Shown piece by piece: positions 18,044 through 26,801 of a stretch of DNA of 64,000 nucleotides (positions within the stretch are counted from its first letter, which is position 1; every line of letters starts with the position of its first letter). Source of the DNA: Blastococcus haudaquaticus (GTDB lineage Bacteria; Actinomycetota; Actinomycetes; Mycobacteriales; Geodermatophilaceae); NCBI RefSeq assembly GCF_900230285.1, contig NZ_OCNK01000002.1, positions 620,001-684,000 on the forward strand, in the 5' to 3' direction. The notes under the pieces are model-generated. The model had not been told where the DNA came from. It was given only the letters and a program-made list of their open reading frames with translations, and did no database searches. The position numbers and the translations under genes were made by a program.

Positions 18044-18939
18044 GTCGACTCCTGGGTGCCTGTGACGTGGGAAGAGGGTCCGACTATCGGAAATCCGTTG
18101 CCCACGCGCTCGGTCGCTTCCATCGCACCGAGAAGGGCCAGAGCGTCCTCACTGGGACTGCCCGGCGCTGCGCTGGCCACGGTCAACTGCAGTCCCGGCG
18201 ACTCGCGTACGTCGAACGTCTGGTAGGACAGCTCGAGGTCACCGACGGCGGGGTGTCGGATGTGCATGTGCACGGTCGTGAGACCGGCGACCTCATGGGC
18301 GTCCCACATGGCGGCGAACGCTGGGCTGCGGACGTAGAGGCGGCGCACCAGGGCGGCAACCTCGGGGTGCGGCGGCGAGAAGCCCGCGGAGAGGCGTATG
18401 CCGCTGACCGATGCGTGAGCGACGTCGTCCCAGTGCACGAAGTACGTCGGCGCGGTCGGATCGAGGAACAGGTACTCCAGCACCTTGCCGTCGTGGTGGG
18501 CCGGAGCGATCAGCCCGGCCGCGATCTCGTTGGCCGCGATCACGCGGAAGGCGGGGTTCACGACGTAGGCCGCGGCCTTCGAGAACGAGTTCAGCAGCTG
18601 CCGCAGGTGTGGGCTCAGCTGCTCTTCGGTGGCTCGGGTCGTCGGGGCGAGCCGCGCCAGCCGGAAGGCATGCTCACGAGCGTCGGCGCCCAGTTGCAGG
18701 GCGCGGGCGACCGCCTCCATGAGCTGTGGGGACGGGGCGCGCTCGCGCCCTTGCTCGAGGCGGGCGTAATAGTCGGAGCTCACGCCGGCCAGCACGGCGA
18801 CTTCTTCGCGCCGCAGGCCGGTCACGCGTCGGCTGCCGACGCTGCGCAGCCCGGCCGCCTCGGGTGTGATCCGGGCGCGCTGGGCTCGGAGGAAGTCCCC
18901 GAGCTCGTTGTCTCTCGCCCCGGTGTGCGCTCCAGACAT
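18040..18939 (-). CDS. XRE-family regulator with MmyB-like ligand domain
   Basis: A 299-residue regulator. Residues about 12-80 form the HTH (FLRAQRARITPEAAG, then GLRREEVAVLAGVSSDYYAR and LEQGRERAPSPQL). Residues about 105-280 are the MmyB-like PAS-type domain (VVNPAFRVIAANEIAAGL, AVGDLELSYQTFDVRESPGL). In this family the domain is thought to bind small ligands, and the neighbours are often oxidoreductases. ATG 18939 has GGAGCTGA upstream. It sits two bases after the SnoaL-like gene and probably controls this unit and perhaps the divergent hydrolase at 19490. A broken paralogue lies at 26464. Confidence 0.88.
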   Translation of the reverse strand: MSGAHTGARDNELGDFLRAQRARITPEAAGLRSVGSRRVTGLRREEVAVLAGVSSDYYARLEQGRERAPSPQLMEAVARALQLGADAREHAFRLARLAPTTRATEEQLSPHLRQLLNSFSKAAAYVVNPAFRVIAANEIAAGLIAPAHHDGKVLEYLFLDPTAPTYFVHWDDVAHASVSGIRLSAGFSPPHPEVAALVRRLYVRSPAFAAMWDAHEVAGLTTVHMHIRHPAVGDLELSYQTFDVRESPGLQLTVASAAPGSPSEDALALLGAMEATERVGNGFPIVGPSSHVTGTQEST

Positions 18940-18941
18940 GG

Positions 18942-19334
18942 TCAGCTCCGTTCGGTGTTCACCATGACGAACCGGCTGCACCGGCCGGATTCCTCGAAGG
19001 TCACGGTCCAGCGGTTGTCGAAGTCGCCGAGCTTCGCGTACCGCCCGATCCCGGTGATGACGACGTCCCACCCGTCGATCGCGGCGATGGACCACTCGAA
19101 CTCCCATCCGCCACTCTGCCAGTCCCACCGGCTGCGCCAACCCTCGATAATCGCCTCCCGACCGATCCAGTCGGTGTCGTAGGGCGATTCGTGGTACTCG
19201 GCGTCGTCGGTGAAGAGGGACTCGATGTCGGCGCGGGCGCTGCTCCTCCATGCCTTCACGTAGTCCTCGACCCACCGGGTGACCGAGGCGGTCGTCGGGC
19301 CCGGCGGGACTGCATCCCCGGTGGCTGGCGTCAT
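18942..19334 (-). CDS. SnoaL-like / NTF2-fold protein
   Basis: A 130-residue single-domain protein: VTRWVEDYVKAWRSSARADI, SLFTDDAEYHESPYD, IEGWRSRWDWQSG and NRWTVTFEESGRCSRFVMV follow the cone-shaped NTF2 fold of SnoaL-like isomerases and of many small-molecule binders. Function unknown. It is first in a tight unit with an XRE regulator (2-bp gap) and a MazG-like protein, and divergent from the hydrolase at 19490. Confidence 0.85.
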   Translation of the reverse strand: MTPATGDAVPPGPTTASVTRWVEDYVKAWRSSARADIESLFTDDAEYHESPYDTDWIGREAIIEGWRSRWDWQSGGWEFEWSIAAIDGWDVVITGIGRYAKLGDFDNRWTVTFEESGRCSRFVMVNTERS

Positions 19335-19489
19335 GGGTCCGAGCCTGCCCGCGGGTGGAGACGCCAGCCAGGGTGCATTGCTCCTAGGGTGTCGCGCCCT
19401 TCACCGGCGAGCGCGACGCCAGGAGTCTCGGGAGCGGAGATCGTCTCCGATGGCCCCTCTCGCTCGCTCCCTGGAAGGTGCACCCAGCC

Positions 19490-20221
19490 ATGACCGATCC
19501 GGCCCCCACGCCCACCGTGGTCATCGTCCACGGCGCGTGGACCGACGCGAGCTCCTTCGCGGAAGTCCAGCGCCTCCTGTCCCAGGAGGGCTACGAAGTC
19601 CTCGCGTTCGCCAATCCGCTCCGCTCGCTCGCAGGCGACGCGGCCTACCTCGCCACGTTCCTCCGGACGCATACGAACGGGCCCGTCGTCCTCGTGGGCC
19701 ACTCCTACGGCGGTGCCGTCATCGGCGCCGCGGGCCTCGCCGCGACCGACGTGCGCGCCCTGGTGTACGTCAACGCGTTCGTGCCAGCGGAGGGCGAGAG
19801 CCTGCTCGACCTGCTCAACAGCGTCGGACCCGTCGACCCCGCTCAGCTGTTCGACATGGTGCCCTACCCCGGGGCCCCTGAGGGCGACGTCGACCTGTAC
19901 ATCCAGCGCGGGCCGTTCGAGCCGGCGTTCGCGACAGGCCTCTCCGAAGAGCTCCAGACGGAGTTCTACGCCAAGCAGCGCCCCATCACGTTCGCAGCGG
20001 TGGGCGCGCCGGCGGCCCCGGGCCAGGCCTGGGAGCAGCTCCCCTCCTGGTACGTCGCTGGACGGGTCGACGGGAGCATCCCGCTCGACCTGCAGTTGCG
20101 GATGGCCAAGCGCGCCGGAGCGACCGTCACCGAGGTCCAGGCCGGGCACCTGTCCATGGTCGATCACCCCCGAGAGGTGGCGGACGTGATCAAGGAAGCC
20201 GCACGCGGCACCGCGCAGTAG
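19490..20221 (+). CDS. Alpha/beta hydrolase (EstC-like)
   Basis: A 243-residue cytoplasmic hydrolase of the salicylate-esterase/EstC group: VVIVHGAWTDASSF (oxyanion loop), GHSYGG with Ser72, VYVNAFVPAEGESLLDLL, and a final AGHLSMVDHPREV carrying the His. A paralogue with the same motifs lies at 39384. ATG 19490 follows GGAAGG by about 11 bases. It is transcribed away from the SnoaL/XRE unit, which is the usual arrangement for a regulated enzyme. Confidence 0.88.
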   Translation: MTDPAPTPTVVIVHGAWTDASSFAEVQRLLSQEGYEVLAFANPLRSLAGDAAYLATFLRTHTNGPVVLVGHSYGGAVIGAAGLAATDVRALVYVNAFVPAEGESLLDLLNSVGPVDPAQLFDMVPYPGAPEGDVDLYIQRGPFEPAFATGLSEELQTEFYAKQRPITFAAVGAPAAPGQAWEQLPSWYVAGRVDGSIPLDLQLRMAKRAGATVTEVQAGHLSMVDHPREVADVIKEAARGTAQ

Positions 20222-20328
20222 GCGATGGCGCGTGGGGTGCTCGAACGACGGCACCCGCGCCTCGACTGCACCCACCCCAGCGAGTCCGAGCGCAACCGAC
20301 CTCTCTCAGCAGACAAGAAGGAGCACCC

Positions 20329-20916
20329 ATGCCCACCACGCGGTCCACCGAGCACCTGCACGCCGCCGACGACCCCGAGTACGTGCGAACGCCTCCGGTG
20401 ACCCATGTCGCCGTGCTGGGTGACGGGGCACCCGGGACCGACGAGTTCTACCGCAAGAAGGCTCTGGTGGCAGACATCGCCGACGAACTGACCCGAACCC
20501 GGTCTGCGCCGGTCGTGGAGATCCAGTACTGGTACCCGGAAGGTTCCACGCCCGTCGAGATTGCTGACTTCTACAGCGTGAACCCGGTTCCGTCCCTGCT
20601 CTACCGGGTCCTCTGCCAGGTTCCCGCAGGCACCACCCAGACGAACATCGAGGACGCCCGGGCCCGCGCAGCAAGTACCGCGGACACGCCGTCCGACGAG
20701 GTGGCCGTGCTCTCCATGCCCGAACAGGACGTCGTCCAGGTCATGCACCACGGCCCGTTCGCCGAAGAGCTCACCACGCTCGAGCTGCTCGGCGAGTTCG
20801 CCCGGCAGCAGGGCCTGCGTCGACGCGGGCCGCACCACGAGATCCACCTCGACGGCTTCACGCGCAGCACATCACAGGACACCCTCCGCACGATCTTGCG
20901 AGACCCCGTCGGGTGA
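20329..20916 (+). CDS. GyrI-like small-molecule-binding protein
   Basis: A 195-residue stand-alone GyrI/AraC-effector-like domain: HVAVLGDGAPGTDEFYRKK, VVEIQYWYPEGSTPVEIADF, VMHHGPFAEELTTLELLGEF and GPHHEIHLDGFTRS. Such proteins bind or hydrolyse hydrophobic drugs, and some degrade cyclopropanoid toxins. ATG 20329 has AAGGAG five bases upstream. It follows the EstC-like hydrolase by 107 bases and may be co-transcribed. Confidence 0.85.
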   Translation: MPTTRSTEHLHAADDPEYVRTPPVTHVAVLGDGAPGTDEFYRKKALVADIADELTRTRSAPVVEIQYWYPEGSTPVEIADFYSVNPVPSLLYRVLCQVPAGTTQTNIEDARARAASTADTPSDEVAVLSMPEQDVVQVMHHGPFAEELTTLELLGEFARQQGLRRRGPHHEIHLDGFTRSTSQDTLRTILRDPVG

Positions 20917-21241
20917 CCAGCTGTCCCGACACCGGCATGTGACGCGGGCACGACAGGGAGACGCACCCTCGCAGACAGAGTGGAACGCGGACGGCGTCGT
21001 TGACAGGGCGAGAGCAGGGCCCCTCGACGAAATTCCTCTGCGCCCAACGTGCCCGCACCACGCCCGCGGAAGGGCCGAAAGCGTCTCGGCGCCGGCGCAG
21101 TGGGGTAGACCTTCTCCACCCGGACCACGATCGCCGGGCGCAGTTGCTCGCGGGTCTGCCGCCGCTGCCTGTTGAGGACGTTCCCACTCAGTGCTGCTGC
21201 GGCGAGCACACCGCCCGTCACGTTCAGCGTGGGGAAGCCCA
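20917..21241. other. Intergenic stretch with a possible minus-strand gene remnant
   Basis: 325 bases without an intact gene. On the minus strand, from about 21241, the sequence reads NRQRRQTREQLRPAIVVRVE. This resembles the juxtamembrane segment (RQLREARKLREEQAQPYVV) of the intact protein at 43399-44232. The rest is not readable as that family, so this could be a 5' remnant of a paralogue or a coincidence. Confidence 0.3.
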
Positions 21242-21247
21242 TAGCCT
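21242..21247 (+). promoter_or_regulatory. -10 element (TAGCCT) of stub C
   Basis: TAGCCT ends seven bases before ATG 21255. The element and the following CTCCGTC are identical to those before the intact gene at 46185, so the promoter was copied together with the coding part. Confidence 0.55.
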
Positions 21248-21254
21248 CTCCGTC

Positions 21255-21404
21255 ATGCGCGCTGTGCAGATCACCCGCTTCGGCGGCCCCGAGGTCATGG
21301 ACGTCGTCGACCTCCCCGACCCAGCGCCTGGCGACGGGCAGAAGCTGTACGAGGTCAGCTCGGCAGGGGTCAACTTCGCCGACACCCACCACCGGCTGAC
21401 CTGA
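21255..21404 (+). CDS. Stub C: intact 49-codon mini-gene from the quinone oxidoreductase 5' end
   Basis: The frame encodes MRAVQITRFGGPEVMDVV, LPDPAPGDGQKLYEVSS and AGVNFADTHHRLT, then TGA. It is the N-terminal part of the GroES-like domain of the quinone oxidoreductase encoded at 46185 and cannot form the cofactor site or the Rossmann domain. The -10 element and ATG are preserved with 7-base leaderless spacing, so it may be expressed. Of all the copies it is closest to the parent, sharing EVMD, LPDP, LYEVSSAGVNFADTH and the upstream 16 bases. No later part of the oxidoreductase follows. Function as a protein is doubtful. Confidence 0.6.
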   Translation: MRAVQITRFGGPEVMDVVDLPDPAPGDGQKLYEVSSAGVNFADTHHRLT

Positions 21405-21691
21405 GAGGTACCTCAACTGGGCTGCACGCGCAGGGTCCACCTGGGCATCGTCGGTCAGTCGCGGACCGCCCTGCCGGCGGTGCGCTGATTAACTACCGGC
21501 GTCGCAGCCCACCCCTCTCGTAGCGGCTCCACCTCGATCGCCCCACGAGGTGATCGACGGCAGCACCGCACTCTTCGGCCGCACCGGAATCACGGCCAGC
21601 GCCTATGCGCCCGGCGCCATGATGGTCGGCACGGACGGCGATGGATCCGGCCACGATGGCCGGAACACTGATCGAGTCCTCGACACGGGCA
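21405..21691. other. Intergenic region, no gene recognised
   Basis: 287 bases between stub C and a small membrane-protein gene on the opposite strand. Short open frames exist on both strands but none has a ribosome site with family-like sequence. A few A/T-rich bases near 21487 (GATTAACTA) stand out in the GC-rich context. Confidence 0.4.
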
Positions 21692-21943
21692 TCAACGTCG
21701 CGCCAGGAGCCGGGCGCGGATCCGGTGCAGACGCGGCATGAGGCCGTACATGACGATCGGCACTGCCACTGTCGCGACGACGAACGTCCGTAGAACGATC
21801 GGGACGTCGGTCAAGAGGCTGCCGAACGCCACGTTGAGGACGGTGAGCGTCGGTACGACAGCGAGCCAGATCATCAGCGCGAGCTGGTGCCTGGACGGCG
21901 GCGGAGCCGGTGTGGGACGGGGGGCAGAACGGTCACTGGACAT
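21692..21943 (-). CDS. Small two-helix membrane protein
   Basis: An 83-residue protein with a Pro-rich N-terminus and two membrane helices, LALMIWLAVVPTLTVLNVAF and VLRTFVVATVAVPIVMYGLM, ending in a basic tail (PRLHRIRARLLARR). Short membrane proteins of this shape often accompany redox enzymes. The ATG at 21943 has AAGGAG eight bases upstream. It lies 36 bases after the FAD oxidoreductase on the same strand, so the two probably form an operon. Confidence 0.75.
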   Translation of the reverse strand: MSSDRSAPRPTPAPPPSRHQLALMIWLAVVPTLTVLNVAFGSLLTDVPIVLRTFVVATVAVPIVMYGLMPRLHRIRARLLARR

Positions 21944-21979
21944 GGGGGCACTCCTTGAGATGGCGAGATGTGGTGGGAG

Positions 21980-22975
21980 CTAGAGGCCGTGCCGGCGAGC
22001 GCCGAGCACGGTCCGGGTGACGGCGGACTCCGTCGCACCGGCGAACACACCGGCTGCGGCGTGCCGGCTGTCGACGGCGCGCTCGACGTCCTCCTGGACG
22101 AGGTCGGCGTTGATGGCGATCGCGGCTGCGGACCCGGCCCCGGCGGAGGTGATCACCTGCGCGCGAGGATCGACGACGTTGCCGGCGGCCCAGACGCCGA
22201 AGGCGCTGGTGCGGCCGGTGGGATCGACGGACACCGAACCGGCCTCGTCCACGGCGCAGCCCAGGCCGGTCAGCAGACAGTCACTGGAGGGCGCGCTGAC
22301 GGGGCGGACGAACACCGCCGTCCGTTCGATGATCCGGCCGTCGGCCAGCTCGACGCCGGTCAACCGGTCCGCCTCGACCACCAGACGCGCTACCTCACCC
22401 CGGACGAGCTGGATGCCGCGCGCCTCGAGCTGAACCCGTTCGGCTGTCGTCAGGGCGGAGGTGTGGGCGAAGAAGACCACGTCGTCCGACCACTGCCGCA
22501 CGAGCTGGGCGTGCTGCACGGATCCCGGCGCGCCGGCCAGCACCCCGAGCGGCTGGTCCCGCACCTCCCACCCGTGGCAGTAGGGACAGTGCAGGAGGTC
22601 TCGGCCCCATCGCTCCCGGACCCCGGGTACTCCCGGCAGGTCGTCGCCGACACCCGTCGCGACCAGGATCCGCCGCGCCCGCAGCAACCGGCCACCGGAC
22701 AGGTGGACGAGGAAGCCGGGATCGATCCGCGTGACCCGGTCGTCCACCAGCTCGACGCCGTAGCCGGCCACCTCCCTGCGACCGGTGGTCGCGAAGTCAG
22801 CGGGCGCCATCCCGTCGCGGGTCAGGAAACCCTGCATGTGCGCCGCGGGCGCGTTGCGCGGCTCGCCGGAATCGACGACCGCGACGCGACGCCGTGCCCG
22901 ACCCAGCACGAGCGCCGCACTCAGGCCCGCCGCTCCCCCACCTATGACAACTACGTCGTGGACCTTCGCCTCCAT
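21980..22975 (-). CDS. FAD-dependent oxidoreductase, thioredoxin reductase-like
   Basis: A 331-residue flavoprotein. VVVIGGGAAGLSAALVLG (residues 8-25) binds FAD, CPYC at 130-133 is placed like the thioredoxin-reductase active-site pair, and GVWAAGNVVDPRAQVITSAG near 280 is the second FAD motif. The CPYCHGWEVRD type is found in actinobacterial thioredoxin reductase homologues and in the small-thiol oxidases of natural-product clusters. ATG 22975 has a long GGAGGTGATC Shine-Dalgarno. The XRE-cupin regulator is divergent, 91 bases away, and likely regulates it. A small membrane protein follows. Confidence 0.9.
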   Translation of the reverse strand: MEAKVHDVVVIGGGAAGLSAALVLGRARRRVAVVDSGEPRNAPAAHMQGFLTRDGMAPADFATTGRREVAGYGVELVDDRVTRIDPGFLVHLSGGRLLRARRILVATGVGDDLPGVPGVRERWGRDLLHCPYCHGWEVRDQPLGVLAGAPGSVQHAQLVRQWSDDVVFFAHTSALTTAERVQLEARGIQLVRGEVARLVVEADRLTGVELADGRIIERTAVFVRPVSAPSSDCLLTGLGCAVDEAGSVSVDPTGRTSAFGVWAAGNVVDPRAQVITSAGAGSAAAIAINADLVQEDVERAVDSRHAAAGVFAGATESAVTRTVLGARRHGL

Positions 22976-23066
22976 GACGATCACCTCCGCCGGAAGCGTG
23001 CGGCGGGGGTGCGAACCTGACAACAACCGTTGCCGTTTCCGGGAATGTGGTGGTGGACTGGCCGCC

Positions 23067-23663
23067 ATGCAGGACTCGACGGTGGTGGCGAAGGCATTGG
23101 CGGATGTGGGCCCCCGGCTGCGACGGGTGCGGACCCAGCGGGACATCACGCTGACCCAGCTCGCCGCCGCCACCGGCATCTCGAAGAGCACGCTGTCCCG
23201 GCTCGAGAGCGGCCAGCGCAGACCCAGCCTCGAGCTGCTCCTGCCGATCGCCCTCGCCCACAAGATTCCGCTCGACGAGCTGATCGGCTCTCCGGAGGTG
23301 GGGGATCCGCGGGTCCGATTCCGGCCGCGCAACCGCAACGGCCGCGTCGTGGTCCCGCTGACCGGGCAGCCCGGTGCCCTGCAGGCGTGGAAGGTGGTAC
23401 TCCCTCCCGAGCAGGGCGAACCGGAGCTGCGCACCCATGAGGGCTACGAGTGGCTCTACGTGCTGTCCGGACGGATGCGACTGGTCCTGGCCGACCACGA
23501 CATCACGATGGGCGCCGGGGAGGCCGCCGAGTTCGACACCCGGGTCCCGCACTGGTTCGGGCCCGCCGGCGACCAGGCCGTGGAGATCCTCAGCCTGTTC
23601 GGCCGCCAAGGCGAGCGCATCCACGTCCGCGCCGCCCCCCGGCGCAGTGACGGCGGCGCGTGA
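23067..23663 (+). CDS. XRE-family regulator with C-terminal cupin domain
   Basis: A 198-residue regulator. The HTH lies at about 15-70 (RLRRVRTQRDITLTQLAAAT, ISKSTLSRLESGQRRPSLEL), and the cupin at about 105-190 (LRTHEGYEWLYVLSGRMRLV, GEAAEFDTRVPHWFGPAG, with two metal-type His residues). Such proteins sense small metabolites and often control a divergent oxidoreductase, as arranged here. The start ATG 23067 is the first Met before the HTH; it lacks a strong ribosome site. Confidence 0.9.
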   Translation: MQDSTVVAKALADVGPRLRRVRTQRDITLTQLAAATGISKSTLSRLESGQRRPSLELLLPIALAHKIPLDELIGSPEVGDPRVRFRPRNRNGRVVVPLTGQPGALQAWKVVLPPEQGEPELRTHEGYEWLYVLSGRMRLVLADHDITMGAGEAAEFDTRVPHWFGPAGDQAVEILSLFGRQGERIHVRAAPRRSDGGA

Positions 23664-23696
23664 GCACCCGTTCCAGCGTTCGGGGACGGGTGCTCA
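23661..23696 (+). terminator. Hairpin overlapping the XRE-cupin stop codon
   Basis: An 11-bp perfect stem (TGAGCACCCGT / ACGGGTGCTCA) with a 14-base loop begins at the TGA stop codon itself. It is a strong rho-independent-like terminator without a T-tract. Confidence 0.65.
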
Positions 23697-23954
23697 GCTC
23701 CCCGCCCGTCCGGCTCGACACAGGACGACCGGCAGGCGTCCAGCACGGCGGCGACGAGACCGACCGGATCGAGTCCTGACCCGGGAAGGAGCAACAGCAC
23801 TCGCGTCGAGCCGGCACCGGTTGAACGGCTCACGATCCAGCACGACAGCCGCCAAGTGGCGGAAGACCCCCGCCGTCTGGCGCTGGGCCCGCACGTCCGG
23901 CGCATTGAGGATGGTGACGACGGTCACGATCGGCCGTCCCATTCAGGAGGACCC
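23697..23954. other. Intergenic region before the esterase
   Basis: 258 bases. A minus-strand open frame starting MGRPIVTVVTILNAPDVRAQ looks mildly protein-like but has no family match and no good ribosome site, so it is not called. The region should hold the promoter of the esterase operon. Confidence 0.35.
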
Positions 23955-24959
23955 GTGACACTGACGTCACCCACCCCAGCCACTGGCGCGGCCGCGGCCC
24001 GGCCACCCTTCGATCCCGAGATCGCGGCCGCACTCGATGTGCTGGCCGGGCTCATCCCACCCGCCCTCACCGCGGACATGATCCCGCTGCTACGCCAGCC
24101 CAACCCTGCGATGCCGCCGATCACCGACGAGGAACTCAGCCGGGGTGGCACCTTCGCCGTCACGACCCGGTCGGTACCCGGCCCGGAGGGCGCGCCGGAC
24201 GTCGAGGTCATCGTCTGCCTGCCCACCGAGGCGACCGCGCCGGTCGCGGCCGTGCTCCACACGCACGGCGGCGGCATGATCATCGGCGACGCCCGCACCG
24301 GTCTGACCGAGGTCATGGGGTGGGCCGCCGAGCTGCAGCTCGCCGTCGTGTCCGTGAACTACCGGCTGGCCCCGGAGACGCCGCACCCGGGTCCGGTCGA
24401 GGACTGTTATGCCGCGCTGCTCTGGACCGCTCGCAACGCCGCCGACCTGGGCATCGACCCCGAACGGATCGTGGTGGCCGGGGCCAGCGCGGGTGGGGGC
24501 CTGGCGGCGGCCCTGGCGCTGATGGCCCGCGACCGCGGCGACGTCTCCCTCGCCGGGCAGCTCTTGATCTACCCGATGCTGGACGACCGCAACGACACGC
24601 TCTCGGCGCACCAGATGCGTGGGGTCGGCGTCTGGGACCAGGTCTCCAACGACACCGGCTGGACGGCGCTGCTCGGGGACCGACGAGGCGGTCCGGATGT
24701 CCCGCCGTACGCCGCCCCGGCCCGGGCCACCGACCTGTCGGGCCTGCCACCGGCATTCATCGACGTGGCATCGACGGAGACCTTCCGGGACGAGGACGTC
24801 ACGTACGCCACCCGGATCTGGCAGGCCGGCGGCGTCGCCGAGTTGCACGTGTGGCCCGGCGGCTGCCACGGCTTCGACACGTTCGTGCCGGATGCCCGGA
24901 TCTCCCGGGAGGCCCGGGCTGCCCGCTTGCGGTGGCTGCGCCAGCTGCTCGCGTCGTGA
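23955..24959 (+). CDS. Alpha/beta hydrolase, hormone-sensitive-lipase family esterase
   Basis: A 334-residue esterase. LHTHGGGMIIGDARTG is the HGGG oxyanion motif, GASAGGGL places the nucleophile Ser at about 178, and WPGGCHGFDTF carries the catalytic His. The Asp lies in the FIDVASTETFRDED segment. This family hydrolyses short-chain esters. GTG 23955 is preceded by AGGAGG at four bases. The PucR-like gene follows after 40 bases in the same direction and probably shares its transcript. Confidence 0.92.
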   Translation: MTLTSPTPATGAAAARPPFDPEIAAALDVLAGLIPPALTADMIPLLRQPNPAMPPITDEELSRGGTFAVTTRSVPGPEGAPDVEVIVCLPTEATAPVAAVLHTHGGGMIIGDARTGLTEVMGWAAELQLAVVSVNYRLAPETPHPGPVEDCYAALLWTARNAADLGIDPERIVVAGASAGGGLAAALALMARDRGDVSLAGQLLIYPMLDDRNDTLSAHQMRGVGVWDQVSNDTGWTALLGDRRGGPDVPPYAAPARATDLSGLPPAFIDVASTETFRDEDVTYATRIWQAGGVAELHVWPGGCHGFDTFVPDARISREARAARLRWLRQLLAS

Positions 24960-24999
24960 AGCCCTGGTCACCGCGGACCAGAGGGTCCACAGTGGGCCG

Positions 25000-25977
25000 G
25001 TGAACGACCTCGCGCTCCGCCTTGCTGCCCTGGACCCCGAGGCGGGCGCGGCGGTCCGGGTGATCGGGCACTTCGATGCCCTGACCGAGGCGCGCGCAGA
25101 CCTGCGGTCCATCGTCCGCGACGCGGCCGGGCTCGCCGGCTGTCCGGCCCGGCTGGTCGACCCGGCGCGCGGCCTCCTCGTGCGCGTCCCCGCCGACGGC
25201 GCGGTCAACGCCGCATCGGACCCGGTCGTCGACCCGGCGTGGCCGTCCACCCCGGTGCCTGGCACCGACGCCGTGCTCTGGCTCGAGCAACCCGGCCCAC
25301 CGGGGACGGTGCAGGCCGTCGTCCTGGAGCGGGCGGCGGCCGCCGTCCGGACCGTGCTCCAGCGGACCCGGTCGCGGCGTCCGGTCGACGACCCGGCCTC
25401 GGTGGAGCTCGTACTGGACGCCACCGCCCCTGAATCCGACCGGCTGGCCGCCGCCCGCCGGCTCGGGGTGGCGACGACGGGGCGCGCGGTCGCCCTCGCC
25501 GGGGGCCGCTACCTCGTGGTGGGGATCGACGGCGTCCTGCCTGAGGGAGTGCGGGCGGGGGTCGGGCCGGCCGCCGCGGTGGTCGACCTACCGGCCTCGG
25601 GCGAGCACGCCCGGCTGGCGCTGCGGCTCACCGCCGAAGGCACCGAGGACGACCCCGGCCCGCGGGTCGTGCATGCCGACCAACTGGGCGCCCTGCCGCT
25701 GCTCGTGCGGGCTGCCGACGGCGCAGCAGTGCCCGACGTCCGAGCGCTCGAGCACGCCGCGACCATCGGGCCGTGGGCCCTGGCCACGCTGGACGCCGTC
25801 GCCAGCGCGACGAGCCTGCGCGACGCCGCCCGAGCACTGCACCTTCACCACTCCACACTTCAAGATCGGCTGTCGCACGCGGAGACCGCGCTCGGCTGGG
25901 ATGTCCGTGAGCCGGCTGGTCGACTGCGACTGCAACTGGCTCTCGTCTTGCGCCGGGCAGCCCGCCATCAGCGCTGA
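25000..25977 (+). CDS. PucR-like HTH transcriptional regulator
   Basis: A 325-residue protein. The C-terminal 65 residues (GPWALATLDAVASATSLRDA, then ARALHLHHSTLQDRL and AETALGWDVREPAGRLRLQL) are the HTH_30 domain of PucR/CdaR regulators. The N-terminal 250 residues (RSIVRDAAGLAGCPARLVDP and after) are the usual poorly conserved sensor part. GTG 25000 was chosen because the protein-like sequence begins there; there is no strong ribosome site. It is probably co-transcribed with the esterase and may regulate it. Confidence 0.82.
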   Translation: MNDLALRLAALDPEAGAAVRVIGHFDALTEARADLRSIVRDAAGLAGCPARLVDPARGLLVRVPADGAVNAASDPVVDPAWPSTPVPGTDAVLWLEQPGPPGTVQAVVLERAAAAVRTVLQRTRSRRPVDDPASVELVLDATAPESDRLAAARRLGVATTGRAVALAGGRYLVVGIDGVLPEGVRAGVGPAAAVVDLPASGEHARLALRLTAEGTEDDPGPRVVHADQLGALPLLVRAADGAAVPDVRALEHAATIGPWALATLDAVASATSLRDAARALHLHHSTLQDRLSHAETALGWDVREPAGRLRLQLALVLRRAARHQR

Positions 25978-26046
25978 GTTACGCGGGCGTCCCCGCTGAC
26001 CACGTGCCCGGCCCGAACCGGCGCGGACGCCTTGCTCTCCACGCCT

Positions 26047-26205
26047 CAGCCTCACGAGCACGCGTGCGGTCCGGATCACCCGCTTGGGCGGGCCCGGAAG
26101 TCCTCGAGGTCGTCGCGGTGCCCGATCCGGTTCCCGGAGAGGGTCGGCAGCTCTACGAGGTGAGCGCCGCAGGAGTGAACGTCGCCGACACCCATCACCG
26201 CCTGT
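26047..26205 (+). repeat. Decayed stub D of the quinone oxidoreductase 5' end
   Basis: -10 reads CAGCCT (26047-26052), and the start codon at 26060 is ACG. TRAVRITRLGG is readable, then one extra G shifts the frame, after which EVLEVVAVPDPVPGEGRQLY and EVSAAGVNVADTHHRL continue. Similarity stops at the same DTHHR codons as in the other copies. Non-functional. Confidence 0.8.
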
Positions 26206-26277
26206 GGGCCGGCCGACCTCGGAGCCGGAAGCAGTCCACAGCGGACCGCGGGACGAGATCGCCGGCCCGGCCGCGCA

Positions 26278-26430
26278 TCAGCGGTCGAATGTCCAGAGGT
26301 CTGCCATGGCCTGATCCAGGAGCTCGGCCAGCGACTGGTCCCCGAACCGGATCGCCGTCCGCGGGCTGCCGCCATGCAGGCGAAGGCCGCTCCCACGATC
26401 GCCTCGGGCGAGGGATCCGTGGCGGCGCGG
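26278..26430 (-). pseudogene. Possible C-terminal remnant of a TetR regulator
   Basis: On the minus strand, PEAIVGAAFACMAA is followed after a frame change by IRFGDQSLAELLDQAMADLW, then a stop. This order resembles the last helices of TetR-family regulators. No N-terminal HTH is present. The assignment is weak. Confidence 0.35.
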
Positions 26431-26463
26431 GGGCGACCGGCCCCCCAACTGGGACGACGCCGC

Positions 26464-26801
26464 GGACACCTCGTCGCCCTGTTGCGGACCGAGGCCGGCC
26501 GCGACCCCACAACAGGTCCCTGACCGCGTTGGTCGGTGAGCTGAGCACCCGCAGCCACGACTTCGCCACCCGCTGGGCGCGTCATGACGTCCGGCTGCAC
26601 AGCACCGGCGTGAAGCGCTTCAGTCATCCCGTCGTCGGTGAGCTGGCGTTGGCCTTCGACGCGACGGAACTCCCAGCCGAACGGGGCCTGACCCTCACCG
26701 CCTACAGCGCCGAGCCCGGCACGCCGGCGGAGGAGAAGCTGCGCCTGCTGGCCAGCTGGCCAGCAACGGTCGACCCCCCTGGAGGCCACGCCAGCACCTG
26801 A
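26464..26801 (+). pseudogene. Remnant of an XRE/MmyB-type regulator (C-terminal third)
   Basis: The frame reads LVALLRTEAGRDPTTGP, hits a TGA, and resumes one frame over as LTALVGELSTRSHDFATRWA, then VKRFSHPVVGELALAFDATE, LTLTAYSAEPGTPAEEKL and LLASWPAT. This is the end of the MmyB-like ligand domain seen in the intact regulator at 18040. The HTH and first half are missing. It lies just after stub D, among other debris. Confidence 0.7.

Noticed and set aside
23694-23942. A minus-strand frame starting MGRPIVTVVTILNAPDVR
   Set aside because: Begins plausibly but becomes Arg-rich low-complexity sequence and has no ribosome site.
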